Shown piece after piece: positions 1 to 8,069 of a DNA stretch of 37,492 nucleotides. The stretch is from contig QHNQ01000160.1 in assembly GCA_003218135.1 (NCBI GenBank), positions 1 to 37,492 on the forward strand, read 5' to 3'. Source of the stretch: Verrucomicrobiota bacterium. Lineage in GTDB: Bacteria > Verrucomicrobiota > Verrucomicrobiia > Chthoniobacterales > UBA10450. Under the pieces are notes generated by a model that did no database searches, was not told the DNA's origin, and saw nothing but the letters and a program-made list of their open reading frames with translations. A program made the position numbers and the translations under genes. Each line of letters begins with the position of its first letter. The first letter of the stretch is position 1.

Positions 1-771
1 GTCTTCGAATTCGCCGCGAAACTTCGCGCCCGCGACCATGGCGCCAATGTCCATGACGATGATTCGTTTGCTTTTTAATGAATCCGGCACGTCGCCGCTG
101 ATGATTCGCCGCGCCAGACCTTCGACGATTGCTGTTTTACCGACACCCGGATCGCCAATGAGCACCGGATTATTTTTCGTCCGGCGTGACAACACCTGCA
201 TGATTCGCCGGATTTCGTTGTCGCGTCCGATCACCGGATCGATCTTGCCGCGTCGCGCCAGCTCAGTTAGGTCGCGCCCATATTTTTCCAGTGCTTGATA
301 CTTGCCTTCGGGATTTTGATCAGTCACTCGCTGCGAGCCGCGCACCTGTTGAAGACCTTGCATGAGCTTGTCGCGCGTGACGCCAAAGTCTTTCAACAAT
401 TTTGCCGCAGGCACATTCGAGCCACCCAACGCGAGCAAATAATGCTCGGCGCTGGTGAATTCATCCTTCAGTTTCGACATCTCCTTGTCCGCAGTGTCCA
501 ACACGGTGCGGAGTTCGCTCGAAAGCCGCAGATCAGCGGCGACGCCATGGATCGTCGGGCGGCCCTCCAGCTCTGAACGCAGCCGCGCGCGCAGTTGATC
601 TACATCTGCCCCAATCTTCTCCAGCAGCGGGCGCGCTATCCCCTCGCTTTGGCCCAGAAGAGCAGAAAGAAAATGCTCGTTCGTTATTTCCGGATGATTA
701 GCCTGCGACGCCAGGTCCTGTGCCGCCTGCAACGCCTCCTGCATCTTCTGCGTGAACCGGTCAATGCGCAT
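1..771 (-). CDS. clpB: ClpB disaggregase, N-terminal part (runs off the left edge)
   Basis: This is an AAA+ chaperone that, with DnaK, pulls proteins out of aggregates in the cytoplasm. Only the first 257 residues are inside the window. The reverse strand reads [17 protein letters not shown], the typical ClpB start, followed by the double Clp-N repeat (about residues 5-145). A linker with [18 protein letters not shown] and the first AAA domain come next, with Walker A GDPGVGKT near residue 210. The pore-loop region KFRGEFED lies at the edge. The start ATG at 771 matches family alignments. The gene is divergent from the MFS gene at 887, with about 115 bases between them. I saw no clear heat-shock operator there. 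The ClpB/ClpA distinction rests on the N-terminal sequence; the middle domain that would settle it is outside. Confidence 0.95.
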   Translation of the reverse strand, partial: MRIDRFTQKMQEALQAAQDLASQANHPEITNEHFLSALLGQSEGIARPLLEKIGADVDQLRARLRSELEGRPTIHGVAADLRLSSELRTVLDTADKEMSKLKDEFTSAEHYLLALGGSNVPAAKLLKDFGVTRDKLMQGLQQVRGSQRVTDQNPEGKYQALEKYGRDLTELARRGKIDPVIGRDNEIRRIMQVLSRRTKNNPVLIGDPGVGKTAIVEGLARRIISGDVPDSLKSKRIIVMDIGAMVAGAKFRGEFED

Positions 772-886
772 GATTCACAATGAACCATCGCTTCCGGAGC
801 AGCAAACGCGCGTTGAACAGCGCTTCCCGCGCGGAAGTCTTTCTCTCAATTGCAGCAGTGCTTCTTCCCGCTTATGAGTGTTGGCC

Positions 887-2176
887 ATGAGCGGCGAAAT
901 CAAACTGACCACCCACAATGCACTGCGCGTTTTGCGGCCCGGTCCATTCCGCCGTTACATCATCGGCAGCGCGATTTCGGACACCGGAACATGGATGCAA
1001 GTGATGGCGCAAGGTTGGGTGATGGCCACGCTCACGACTTCGGCCTTCATGCTTGGATTAGTCCAGCTTTGCGCTGGATTGCCAATGCTCGCACTGACAA
1101 TGATTGGAGGCGCAGCCGCGGATCGATTCGATAAGCGCAAGATTTTACTGATCACGCAATACGTCCAGATTGCGATAGCCATTTCAATCGGATGGTTGAT
1201 CTGGAGCGGAAACATCGCGATCTGGCAGATCTTCATTTTCGCCGCGATCCTCGGCGTTTCCAATTCGTTTGAGATGCCGACGCTCTCCGCGCTCGTCCCT
1301 GAGCTGGTCAAGCGTGATGAGATTCAGGGCGCAATTTCACTCGATCGCTCGGTATTTCACGGATCGCGGATGGTTGGATTTTCTCTTTCCGGCATTTTGA
1401 TCAGCGCATGGGGCATGGCCTCCGCATTTTTTTCGAACGCTCTTTCATTTGTCGCGCTAATTGTTGCGATTCTTTCATTGCCGCCGCGACAGCGCGGCAC
1501 GGCAGAGGAAGAAGAAAAGCGCGCCAGCGGCATCAAGGAAGGCTTTCGTTACATCGCCAAAGACAGACCGAGTCTGGCGATGGTCATGCTGATCGCGACG
1601 CAATCCGTTTGCATTTTTCCCATCATCACCGTGATGATGCCACTCTACGTTCGCCTCGTGCTACATCTTGGCCCGGATCGACTCGGATTTCTGATGGGCG
1701 CTTCCGCAGTGGGTTCCGTTGTGGGTTCGCTTTTCCTGATCGGATTACCTCGGGAGAAACGCGTTGCGCTGATGATGATGTGCGTGATGGGCGTGAGCAT
1801 CGCGATATTTGGAATGTCGCGCGCGCCTACGTTTTATGTAGCGACGGCGCTGATGATCATCAACTCGTTAGGCCTGGCAACAAACTTCGGGCTCGCCAGC
1901 ACCATTGTGCAAGAGCGCGCGCCGGATTACTTGCGCGGACGAGTCTCGGCGGTCTTCATGTTGAGTTTTGTTGGGCTCATGCCAATCGCAGGACTTGGCG
2001 TGACCAGCCTTTCCGATTTCATCGGAATGCCAACAGCATTGATGATTGCGGCGATCGTTTATGGTGCAATCACGCTATTGATTCTTGCTCGAGTCCGGCG
2101 GCAATGTTGCGAGCCAGCGCTAAGCGAAGCGGCACCAGCTGAAACGCCGGCACCGCCGGTCGCCGCTGCTGTTTAG
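887..2176 (+). CDS. MFS transporter, enterobactin-exporter-like (MFS_3 type)
   Basis: This is a 12-helix major facilitator protein of the inner membrane, probably a proton-driven exporter; its substrate is unknown. After a short cytoplasmic start (RPGPFRRYIIGSAISDTGTW) come repeated hydrophobic segments and the MFS motif A loop, DRFDKRK, between helices 2 and 3. The overall pattern (ISDTGTWMQVMAQGW, then a loop rich in E/K near the middle) matches the EntS-like MFS_3 family of about 400-430 residues. I chose ATG 887 (MSGEIKLTT); a GTG nine bases upstream at 878 is also in frame. The C-terminus ends in an Ala/Pro-rich tail. It sits one base before the next gene and probably forms a three-gene operon with it. 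Confidence 0.85.
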   Translation: MSGEIKLTTHNALRVLRPGPFRRYIIGSAISDTGTWMQVMAQGWVMATLTTSAFMLGLVQLCAGLPMLALTMIGGAAADRFDKRKILLITQYVQIAIAISIGWLIWSGNIAIWQIFIFAAILGVSNSFEMPTLSALVPELVKRDEIQGAISLDRSVFHGSRMVGFSLSGILISAWGMASAFFSNALSFVALIVAILSLPPRQRGTAEEEEKRASGIKEGFRYIAKDRPSLAMVMLIATQSVCIFPIITVMMPLYVRLVLHLGPDRLGFLMGASAVGSVVGSLFLIGLPREKRVALMMMCVMGVSIAIFGMSRAPTFYVATALMIINSLGLATNFGLASTIVQERAPDYLRGRVSAVFMLSFVGLMPIAGLGVTSLSDFIGMPTALMIAAIVYGAITLLILARVRRQCCEPALSEAAPAETPAPPVAAAV

Positions 2177-2177
2177 C

Positions 2178-3092
2178 GTGATCGCGTTTTCCACCTGCTG
2201 GAACTCCGGCCGCCATACAGCCGGCGAGGAAATGCTGCGCGAAATCAAAACCGAACTCGAGTTTGACTTGATTGAGTTAGGCCATGGTATCCGCCTGTCG
2301 TTGATGCCAGGAATCCAAAAGATGTTCGACGCGGGGAAAGTCCGCTTCACGAGTTTGCATAATTTTTGTCCCTTACCCGTCGAAGTAATGGTGGCTTCGC
2401 CAGACTGCTACAAATTTTCCGCTGTCTCTTCTGAAGAACGAGAGCGCGCCGTCAAACAAACGTTTCAGACAATTGATTTCGCGGCGCGATTAAACGCGCC
2501 GTTTGTTGTATTACATCTAGGCGAGGTAAACATGTTACCCATCACTGACCGGCTAATCGCGCTGGCCAAAGCCGGGAGATACCTGTCGCGCAAATACGTG
2601 AGACTGAAGATAGGAGCAGTGCAAAAGCGGGAAAGAATTGCACCCGCGTATTTGCAGCGGGTGAAAGATTGTCTGCGCCGTGTCATTGAGCACGCCGCTT
2701 CAAAAAAGGTCAGGATTGCCTTGGAAAGCCGGCGCGGATATGAAGAAATTCCGACTGAGCGCGAGCTGCCGGGATTGCTAGAGGAGATGAACTCCGCTCC
2801 GCTTGGTTATTGGCACGATTTCGGTCACTCACAAATCAAAGAGAATTTGGGGTTCCTTGATCACGCCGAATGGCTGCGCGCGATCGGGCCACGCGCATTT
2901 GGCTGCCACGTGCAGGACTGCATCTGGCCAGCGAAAGATCATGAAGTGCCGTTTACTGGCGATGTGAATTTCGAGAAACTTGTTCCGCTTCTTCCCACAA
3001 ACTGTTTATTTGTCTGGGAGATGAGCCCGAACAAAACGGCCGATGCAATTCGGCAGTCGGTGCGAAGGTGGAAGGAACGCTTTGGCGTATGA
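2178..3092 (+). CDS. Sugar phosphate isomerase/epimerase-like TIM barrel protein
   Basis: This 304-residue protein of the xylose-isomerase-like / AP endonuclease 2 fold is probably a cytoplasmic metal-dependent isomerase or epimerase. It opens directly with a beta strand (IAFSTCWNS), so the GTG start at 2178 is reasonable; it follows the MFS stop by one base. Candidate metal ligands appear in the expected order: E183 in ALESRRGYEE, D214 and H217 in YWHDFGH, H244 in FGCHVQD and E281 in FVWEMSP. The strand VVLHLGEVNM near residue 112 also fits the fold. The stop overlaps the next start as ATGA, indicating translational coupling. The substrate cannot be read from the sequence; a sugar or inositol derivative is a guess. 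Confidence 0.75.
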   Translation: MIAFSTCWNSGRHTAGEEMLREIKTELEFDLIELGHGIRLSLMPGIQKMFDAGKVRFTSLHNFCPLPVEVMVASPDCYKFSAVSSEERERAVKQTFQTIDFAARLNAPFVVLHLGEVNMLPITDRLIALAKAGRYLSRKYVRLKIGAVQKRERIAPAYLQRVKDCLRRVIEHAASKKVRIALESRRGYEEIPTERELPGLLEEMNSAPLGYWHDFGHSQIKENLGFLDHAEWLRAIGPRAFGCHVQDCIWPAKDHEVPFTGDVNFEKLVPLLPTNCLFVWEMSPNKTADAIRQSVRRWKERFGV

Positions 3093-4117
3093 AAAAAATT
3101 CTGGTCACAATTTTTCAGCTCAGCGTCACCATCGGCGTGCTTTACTGGGTGTATCACGACCCTGCCAGGCGCGCACAGATGGTTGAGGCGATCCGGAACG
3201 CCCAGTATCGCTGGGTCCTCATGGGCATTCTGGCATATGTGGTAGTTGAAATCGCCGCTGCATTTCGCTGGCATGTTTTGCTTAGGGTTCAAAAGATTCA
3301 GCTGACTCTTCCACGCCTCTCCGGGTTGTTTTTTATCGGCATGTTTTACAACCAGTTTCTTCCCGGAGGCACCGGCGGCGATATCATTAAGAGCTATTAC
3401 CTGCTGAAGGAAACGCCGGATAAGAAAGCGGGCGCACTGCTGGCAGTCGTGTTCGACCGGTTCATCGGCCTTGTTGCGCTGGTAGCAATCACGGCCACCC
3501 TGATTGGCTTGCGATATGATTTTCTTTCGCAGAAGCCTGAGACGCGAAGTTTGCTTTGGCTCTTGCTATTCCTTCTTGGCACGTCAGTTATTTTTTTACT
3601 TGGAACCTTCGTCATTAGTGGATTCAAACTGTTGCATTCGTTACCCGCGCGGTTCCCAGGCCGCGACAGATTAATCGAGATCTCAGCGGCGTATCATCTC
3701 TACGCGCATCACTGGCGGGCGACACTGGTCGCGTTTGGCGCATCCCTCGTGGCGCACCTTGCCACGTTCGCAACTTTTCTGTGCGCCGCCTACGCGTTGG
3801 CCGCGCCCGTGCCCCTGTTGAATTTCTTTGCGGTGATGCCAGTCGAACGCACGATCTCGGCGTTACCGATCAGTTTCGCGGGAATTGGCCTTCGCGAAAA
3901 AATTTTGCAGATCATGCTGAACGGTCTTTGCGGCGTGCCGGAAGCAAAAGCCATTCTGATAGGCTCACTGAGCTTCCTCATCATTTTGGTTTGCTGCCTT
4001 CCCGGCGCGATCGTTTACCTGTTTTACAAACCAAGTGGGGCGGTCGCGCGCGTGCCGCTGCGCGAGATGGAACAGGAAGTGGTGACTCTTGAACACGAGA
4101 TCGGCGAGGCGGAATGA
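3089..4117 (+). CDS. Lysylphosphatidylglycerol synthase-like membrane protein (UPF0104/LPG_synthase_TM)
   Basis: This integral inner-membrane protein of 342 residues has about eight hydrophobic segments. Family landmarks are present: FYNQFLPGGTGGD (residues about 84-96), then FDRFIGLVAL, and near the end ISFAGIGLREK. The family includes the transmembrane part of MprF (flippase and lipid-aminoacylation context) and AglD-like proteins. No C-terminal aminoacyl-transferase domain is present, so lipid lysinylation is not supported; a flippase-like or accessory lipid role is more likely. ATG 3089 overlaps the preceding stop (ATGA). A GTG at 3068 is in frame but deep inside the upstream gene. It is the third gene of the operon. 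Confidence 0.8.
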   Translation: MKKILVTIFQLSVTIGVLYWVYHDPARRAQMVEAIRNAQYRWVLMGILAYVVVEIAAAFRWHVLLRVQKIQLTLPRLSGLFFIGMFYNQFLPGGTGGDIIKSYYLLKETPDKKAGALLAVVFDRFIGLVALVAITATLIGLRYDFLSQKPETRSLLWLLLFLLGTSVIFLLGTFVISGFKLLHSLPARFPGRDRLIEISAAYHLYAHHWRATLVAFGASLVAHLATFATFLCAAYALAAPVPLLNFFAVMPVERTISALPISFAGIGLREKILQIMLNGLCGVPEAKAILIGSLSFLIILVCCLPGAIVYLFYKPSGAVARVPLREMEQEVVTLEHEIGEAE

Positions 4118-4142
4118 TGAAGAAGAACTAATGAGATTCTTC

Positions 4143-4204
4143 AACGCTCAACACTCAACGTCCAACGCTTAGATATCTGAATTGAACGTTCGGCGTTGAG
4201 CGTT
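4143..4204. repeat. Intergenic inverted repeat of the AACGCTCAAC word
   Basis: The 10-base word at 4143-4152 returns as its exact reverse complement at 4195-4204. Between them are weaker versions of the same word (CTCAACGTCCAACGC and GAACGTTCGGCG), so the element looks like a nested palindrome built from one motif. It lies in the gap between the LPG-synthase-like gene and the RibD_C gene, just ahead of the latter. It could form a stem-loop in RNA, and there is no T-run typical of a terminator. Confidence 0.7.
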
Positions 4205-4210
4205 TTCTTC

Positions 4211-4918
4211 ATGACAAAAAGCAAGCACCAGTGCCCATTCGTCGTCGCCACCTTTGCCATGACTGCCGATGGCAAGGTGACAACACGAGAGCTGGCGCCG
4301 GTTGATTTTACTTCGCGTGAAGACAAGCTGCACTTGTTCCGGCAACGCGCCTTGGCTGACGCCGTTCTGATCGGGCACACCAGTTTGAAGCGCGACAACG
4401 TTCGGCTCGGATTACCGGCTGAATTGCAGGAAGCCCGGATAAAGCGCGGACGAAGCCGATGCCCATTGCGGGTAATTATCTCTAACAAAGGCCGGATCGA
4501 TGATCGGCTAAAGATTTTTCAATCCGATATTTCACCGATTATTATCTTTTCTACCAAGCGAATGCCGCAGAAAACGCAGAACGCACTGAGCAAAAAGGCA
4601 ATTCTTCATTTGAGCGATTCACGGCACGTCGATCTTGCTGCCATGCTGGAAACCTTGCGCAGTGAGTACAAAGTGTGCAGGCTCGCATGCGAAGGTGGAC
4701 CAACGCTGTTTCGCGCCTTATTGGAACGGGACTTAATCGATCAGCTCAATCTCACAATCGCGCCCTATATGTTCGGCGGCGCCAAAGCGCCTACGCTAAC
4801 AGGCCTGAGCAAGGAATTCTTGCCGGCCAGCGTGCATTGTTCATTGACCGATATGCGCACGGTTGGTGACGAGTGTTTTCTCACCTATCGAATCAAGCAT
4901 CAGCGACCGCGGAGCTAG
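4211..4918 (+). CDS. RibD C-terminal domain reductase (stand-alone)
   Basis: This NADPH-dependent reductase has the dihydrofolate-reductase-like RibD_C fold and about 235 residues. In riboflavin synthesis this domain reduces the ribosylamino-pyrimidine; stand-alone members also act in other reductions, so the substrate is open. The N-terminal strand FVVATFAMTADGKVTT corresponds to the family pattern xMSLDGKI. The C-terminal signature CEGGPTLFRALLERDLIDQ followed by LTIAPYMFGG is clear. No N-terminal deaminase domain is attached. ATG 4211 is preferred over an in-frame TTG at 4196, which falls inside the inverted repeat. The 3' end overlaps the convergent DUF1272 gene by 26 bases. Confidence 0.85.
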   Translation: MTKSKHQCPFVVATFAMTADGKVTTRELAPVDFTSREDKLHLFRQRALADAVLIGHTSLKRDNVRLGLPAELQEARIKRGRSRCPLRVIISNKGRIDDRLKIFQSDISPIIIFSTKRMPQKTQNALSKKAILHLSDSRHVDLAAMLETLRSEYKVCRLACEGGPTLFRALLERDLIDQLNLTIAPYMFGGAKAPTLTGLSKEFLPASVHCSLTDMRTVGDECFLTYRIKHQRPRS

Positions 4919-5096
4919 TCGACTCCTTGCGGCGCGGCCGCGGCACGAGCTCGCCGCCGCAGTTTGGGCAGACGAAGTTCATTCGCTCAGCACAGCTCGC
5001 GCAATATGTGCATTCGTAGCTGCAGGTGTAAGCTACTCCGCTCGTAGTAAGCGTGGCTCCGCATTTTTCGCAGATTCCTTTGAGCTCTAGCGCCAT
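4893..5096 (-). CDS. DUF1272 small zinc-ribbon-like protein
   Basis: This 67-residue cytoplasmic protein carries four cysteine pairs: CEKCG near residue 9, CSYECTYCASC in the middle and CPNCGG near residue 44. The spacing suggests two metal sites. The pattern LxxxCExCGxxL with YxCSYECTYC matches the DUF1272 family, whose function is unknown. The start at 5096 (MALELKG) was chosen over a longer in-frame ORF because family members begin there. The C-terminal tail is Arg/Ser/Ala-rich. It overlaps the RibD_C gene tail to tail. Confidence 0.85.
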   Translation of the reverse strand: MALELKGICEKCGATLTTSGVAYTCSYECTYCASCAERMNFVCPNCGGELVPRPRRKESTSSAVADA

Positions 5097-5163
5097 TTGT
5101 TTCGTCCTTGACCGGAATTGTCGCAAAAGCTGCTGTTTCGATAACGAAAACTCTCCATTGGCG

Positions 5164-5994
5164 CTATTTCGGCAAGTGATAGCGCTGGAAGTAATAAACG
5201 ACGGCTATGCCGACCTGAAATTTCTTTCCGCTGCCAGCGAGCGGCTTCTCCAAGCTGGCGCTGAGGACAACCGGAACCTTTGAAAGACGCTTGGCAACGC
5301 CTGCGCTGATTGTTTGGCTCCAGCGGTCGCCATTTTCAAAATCGACTGTCGCTCTGTATCTTCCGTTCACCGACCAATGATCGGGAAGAATTAACGTGAC
5401 TGGTAGCGCCAGTTCCAAGTAAGTCTGCGGCCGAACATCATGTTTTTCGACAATGGAATGGTTGTAGTTGATATCGGGTGACAACGTTAGCCAGTGCGTG
5501 AGGTCGTGCGAAATTCCCCAACCGACCTTCAAACGCCACACGCTTTCAGCCAGGGCGCGATCTGAAGCGGTATCGCCGTGCAACTCGATGCCGCCACCAG
5601 TGCGCCATGTGTCATTCAAACGAAAAGCCGTACCTGCCCCGAGCTCGGCATCGCTGAAACCGCCGACCTCAGCGTGACCTGATGCTTCATCACTTCGGCG
5701 ATAAGCAAAAGGCAACCTGAAACGTACGCCCCAATCTTGGCAGTCGCTGATACGCCAACCCCATAATCCCGCTATCGTCCAAGTCGCCTTTTCGGCGCCA
5801 TGTTTGAATTGACTCCAATCTGAGCCTAGCGACAGGCGGTCGCTAATGATGGTTTGATCGTTGAGCTGTTTTAATTGCTCTGCCGCTGTGGGAACGGTAA
5901 CGGGTTCAACCGCAAGTGAACTACCGTATGCAAGTAACACCAAAGCAACAAGCGATGCTGTTCTTAACGAACGCAAAAACACGCGTAACGACAC
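5164..5994 (-). CDS. Predicted outer-membrane beta-barrel protein
   Basis: This protein of 276 residues has a signal peptide (RTASLVALVLLAYGSSLA, cleavage near residue 28). The rest alternates polar and hydrophobic residues in short strands rich in Trp, Tyr and Gly, such as WRISDCQDWGVRFRLPF and WSVNGRYRATVDF. It ends in an aromatic-rich strand (VGIAVVYYFQRYHLPK) instead of a terminal Phe. It is probably a 10-12-stranded barrel, similar in style to the transporter/MetA-pathway-of-phenol-degradation proteins, but I cannot assign a family. The start codon is GTG, and an in-frame GTG at residue 5 is an alternative. It is a single minus-strand gene. Confidence 0.6.
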   Translation of the reverse strand: MSLRVFLRSLRTASLVALVLLAYGSSLAVEPVTVPTAAEQLKQLNDQTIISDRLSLGSDWSQFKHGAEKATWTIAGLWGWRISDCQDWGVRFRLPFAYRRSDEASGHAEVGGFSDAELGAGTAFRLNDTWRTGGGIELHGDTASDRALAESVWRLKVGWGISHDLTHWLTLSPDINYNHSIVEKHDVRPQTYLELALPVTLILPDHWSVNGRYRATVDFENGDRWSQTISAGVAKRLSKVPVVLSASLEKPLAGSGKKFQVGIAVVYYFQRYHLPK

Positions 5995-6059
5995 ACAAAA
6001 TCCTAAGGTTCGTAGCAGGCAGAGGCCATAACAACAATGAGAACTACACTGCCGCTGCC

Positions 6060-6824
6060 TTAGCTCGTGTCCTTGGCCAGATGGGCTAACGTGTTGATCA
6101 TCGGCTCGCTGGGAATTCGAATCATGCCGGCAAATGGGAAGTCCAGTTCGAGGATTATCAAAACCGCGCAGGCCACCGAGAACGCGCCGGCGACCAGGGC
6201 AAGAGTGGTGGTAGCGTTCGCCGGTGCCAGCAAACTAAATCCAAAGAAGATCACCACAAGCCATATTACGAGCGCGATCAGCAACGGCTTTGAAACCGAT
6301 GAAACCGCCTGCGCTTGTACCAGCGCGCGAACCTCGGCGAGTTGCACCATGAGAGTCGCCGCTTGTGTCTTGAGGGCGCGTTGCGCTTCATCGCGCGGAG
6401 CGAGATGGCTAATAGCCACGTAAATCGCGTCACCAATCGCCTGGTTGGGATCTAATCGGGCCGAAGCACTTCGCTCGCCTGACCACGCGCGCCGGACTCC
6501 ATCGGCAACAGCGTCACGAAGGGCACGGCGCGCGTCCATTGTCTCGGGTCCGTAAAGCTTTAGCACTCGATCAAGCAAAGCGGTTTTCGCCGCCATCTGC
6601 ATTACTTCGGTGCGCGTAGTGTCGAAGGAGCTTTTGGCTGAACTTATGAGCAGCCCCAGGAGTATAGCCGTCATCGTCGCGACAAGACCAAGCGCGAGTT
6701 TCACCGCGTCTTTTGACTCATCGTTCAGCTGCTCAGCGGGAAGGAGCCGACGCAGACGTCCGCCCAGCAACGTGACGCTCACGAGGCCTATGAACAAAAT
6801 CAGGGCGATGACACTAATAATCAT
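6060..6824 (-). CDS. DUF4239 (bestrophin-like) membrane protein
   Basis: This inner-membrane protein of 254 residues has two N-terminal hydrophobic helices (residues 2-22 and about 45-62) and two at the C-terminus (about 183-205 and 208-228). A long soluble helical region separates them. The LALGLVATMTAILLGLLIS segment followed by AKSSFD and the closing LELDFPFAGMIRIPSEPM are typical of DUF4239. The family has distant similarity to bestrophin chloride channels; no function is proven. The gene stands alone on the minus strand. The 196 bases upstream (6825-7020) separate it from the end of the lipoprotein gene, and I see nothing identifiable there. Confidence 0.8.
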   Translation of the reverse strand: MIISVIALILFIGLVSVTLLGGRLRRLLPAEQLNDESKDAVKLALGLVATMTAILLGLLISSAKSSFDTTRTEVMQMAAKTALLDRVLKLYGPETMDARRALRDAVADGVRRAWSGERSASARLDPNQAIGDAIYVAISHLAPRDEAQRALKTQAATLMVQLAEVRALVQAQAVSSVSKPLLIALVIWLVVIFFGFSLLAPANATTTLALVAGAFSVACAVLIILELDFPFAGMIRIPSEPMINTLAHLAKDTS

Positions 6825-7020
6825 TGTGGCATTTCAAAATGAATAGCCCGGGATATTCTTTGAACTGGTCTCTAGCCGCTATTGTTTCCTAAATGCAGAC
6901 GCAGCCCGCGAACAATCCGAACCATATCCCAACTGCGACCAATCGAATCAGATCAATCCTCCTAAAGCGCGACAGATCGCCAAGTCTGCAGCCGACGAAC
7001 GGATCAATTCCGGCCATTCC

Positions 7021-7491
7021 TTACCAATTTCCCAGCGCCTGCACTCCCATCGGGCCAAAGCTATCGAATTGCTCAACTTCGACATGGTGGGGTCCCGCTG
7101 TTTCCTCGGTGATATCCGGAGTTCCAGCCATTTGTTGTCGACCTTGCTGAGCCTTTTGCCTGGACTTCAGCGCCTGCTTATACGCATTGAACTGCGCCTG
7201 GTTGCCCACGTAGATCTTTTCCTTCTTCGCGGTCGGATAGACGTAGTAGACTTTTCCGTTGTACTTCACGGCTGAGACCCTGCCTCCAGCGAGTTGACTG
7301 ACATGCTGCTGCTGCCTTTGAGTCGTGACCGCCTTCGTCTGAAACCCCGATTGGGCCAGCAGGACTTCCTTGTGGGACGTGGCGGGCGCAGTCTGACTTG
7401 TGGTTGCAGTCTGGCACCCGACCACTAATGCCGTTGTTCCAACGGCGCCTACGATAACTGTCAAGGTTAAAAGTTTTTTTATTGTTTTCAT
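7021..7491 (-). CDS. Small lipoprotein of unknown function
   Basis: This 156-residue secreted protein has a lysine-rich start (MKTIKKLL), a hydrophobic helix and a lipobox ALVVGC, with the lipidated Cys at residue 26. The mature part is Gln-rich with low-complexity stretches (TTQRQQQHV; RQKAQQGRQQ). It has one compact patch with strand-like residues (VSAVKYNGKVYYVYPTAKKEKIYVGN). I do not recognise a family. It is transcribed away from the Spy-like gene at 7653, with a 161-base gap that should hold both promoters. Confidence 0.65.
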   Translation of the reverse strand: MKTIKKLLTLTVIVGAVGTTALVVGCQTATTSQTAPATSHKEVLLAQSGFQTKAVTTQRQQQHVSQLAGGRVSAVKYNGKVYYVYPTAKKEKIYVGNQAQFNAYKQALKSRQKAQQGRQQMAGTPDITEETAGPHHVEVEQFDSFGPMGVQALGNW

Positions 7492-7652
7492 TTGATGTCT
7501 CGTTTGTGTACTTGCTTCTACAAAAAAATTTGAGGCTGGTTCAAGACAATATTTCTGAGTCTCGCTCGTGAACCGGCGCGCTGATTCGATTCGGCTTGAC
7601 TTCCTCAGACACGATCACCACGATTTCGCGATCCAAAAAAGGAGAAACCAAT

Positions 7653-8000
7653 ATGAATAATTACGTTAGACTAATCGTAACGACTTTGTGCTTCGGTGCG
7701 TTCGCGCTGTTGACATCGACGTCCTCTGCTCAAAACCGAGCTGCAAAGGTTGAAGCGATATCGCAACAACTCAATCTCACGCCTGAACAAAAGGCCAAAG
7801 TTCTGCCCATTCTTCGCGAGGAAGGTCCAAAGGTGCAGGCAATTAAGAATGATAACTCGCTATCGAGAATGCAGAAAATGCAGCGCGTCAAGGCGATTCA
7901 TCAGCAGACCGATCCACAGATGAAGGCAATTCTTTCGCCTGAACAATACCAGAAGCTGCAGGCTATTCGCCGCCAGGCGCTCAGCGACGCCATCCACTGA
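7653..8000 (+). CDS. Small periplasmic helical protein, Spy/CpxP (LTxxQ)-like
   Basis: This 115-residue protein has a signal peptide ending near residue 26 (SSAQN). An all-helical mature part then carries two copies of an LTPEQ-type motif: LNLTPEQKAKVLPILREE and ILSPEQYQKLQAI. The arrangement resembles periplasmic Spy/CpxP proteins, which bind unfolded proteins or sense envelope stress. ATG 7653 is supported by a clear GGAG at 7641-7644 with eight bases of spacing. An upstream in-frame start at 7596 lacks this. The small size and lack of partners leave the role open. Confidence 0.7.
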   Translation: MNNYVRLIVTTLCFGAFALLTSTSSAQNRAAKVEAISQQLNLTPEQKAKVLPILREEGPKVQAIKNDNSLSRMQKMQRVKAIHQQTDPQMKAILSPEQYQKLQAIRRQALSDAIH

Positions 8001-8024
8001 GACATACCGCTGACCGGATGTTCT

Positions 8025-8041
8025 CAGATGAAGATCATCTG
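8025..8041. terminator. Small hairpin between convergent genes
   Basis: A perfect 6-base stem (CAGATG at 8025-8030 and CATCTG at 8036-8041) with a 5-base loop lies in the 69-base gap between the Spy-like gene and the convergent sulfatase gene. The position fits a bidirectional terminator. The stem is short and AT-rich and lacks a run of T, so this is weak. Confidence 0.25.
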
Positions 8042-8069
8042 GATTGCTCTATCGAACGCGTGCTGATTG

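Noticed and set aside
1408-2142. Long alternative frame inside the MFS gene
   Set aside because: Its translation is rich in Arg, His and Cys with no domain, typical of a shadow of the true frame.
6825-7020. RNA gene or riboswitch in the gap before the DUF4239 gene
   Set aside because: I found no stable paired structure or recognisable motif in these 196 bases.
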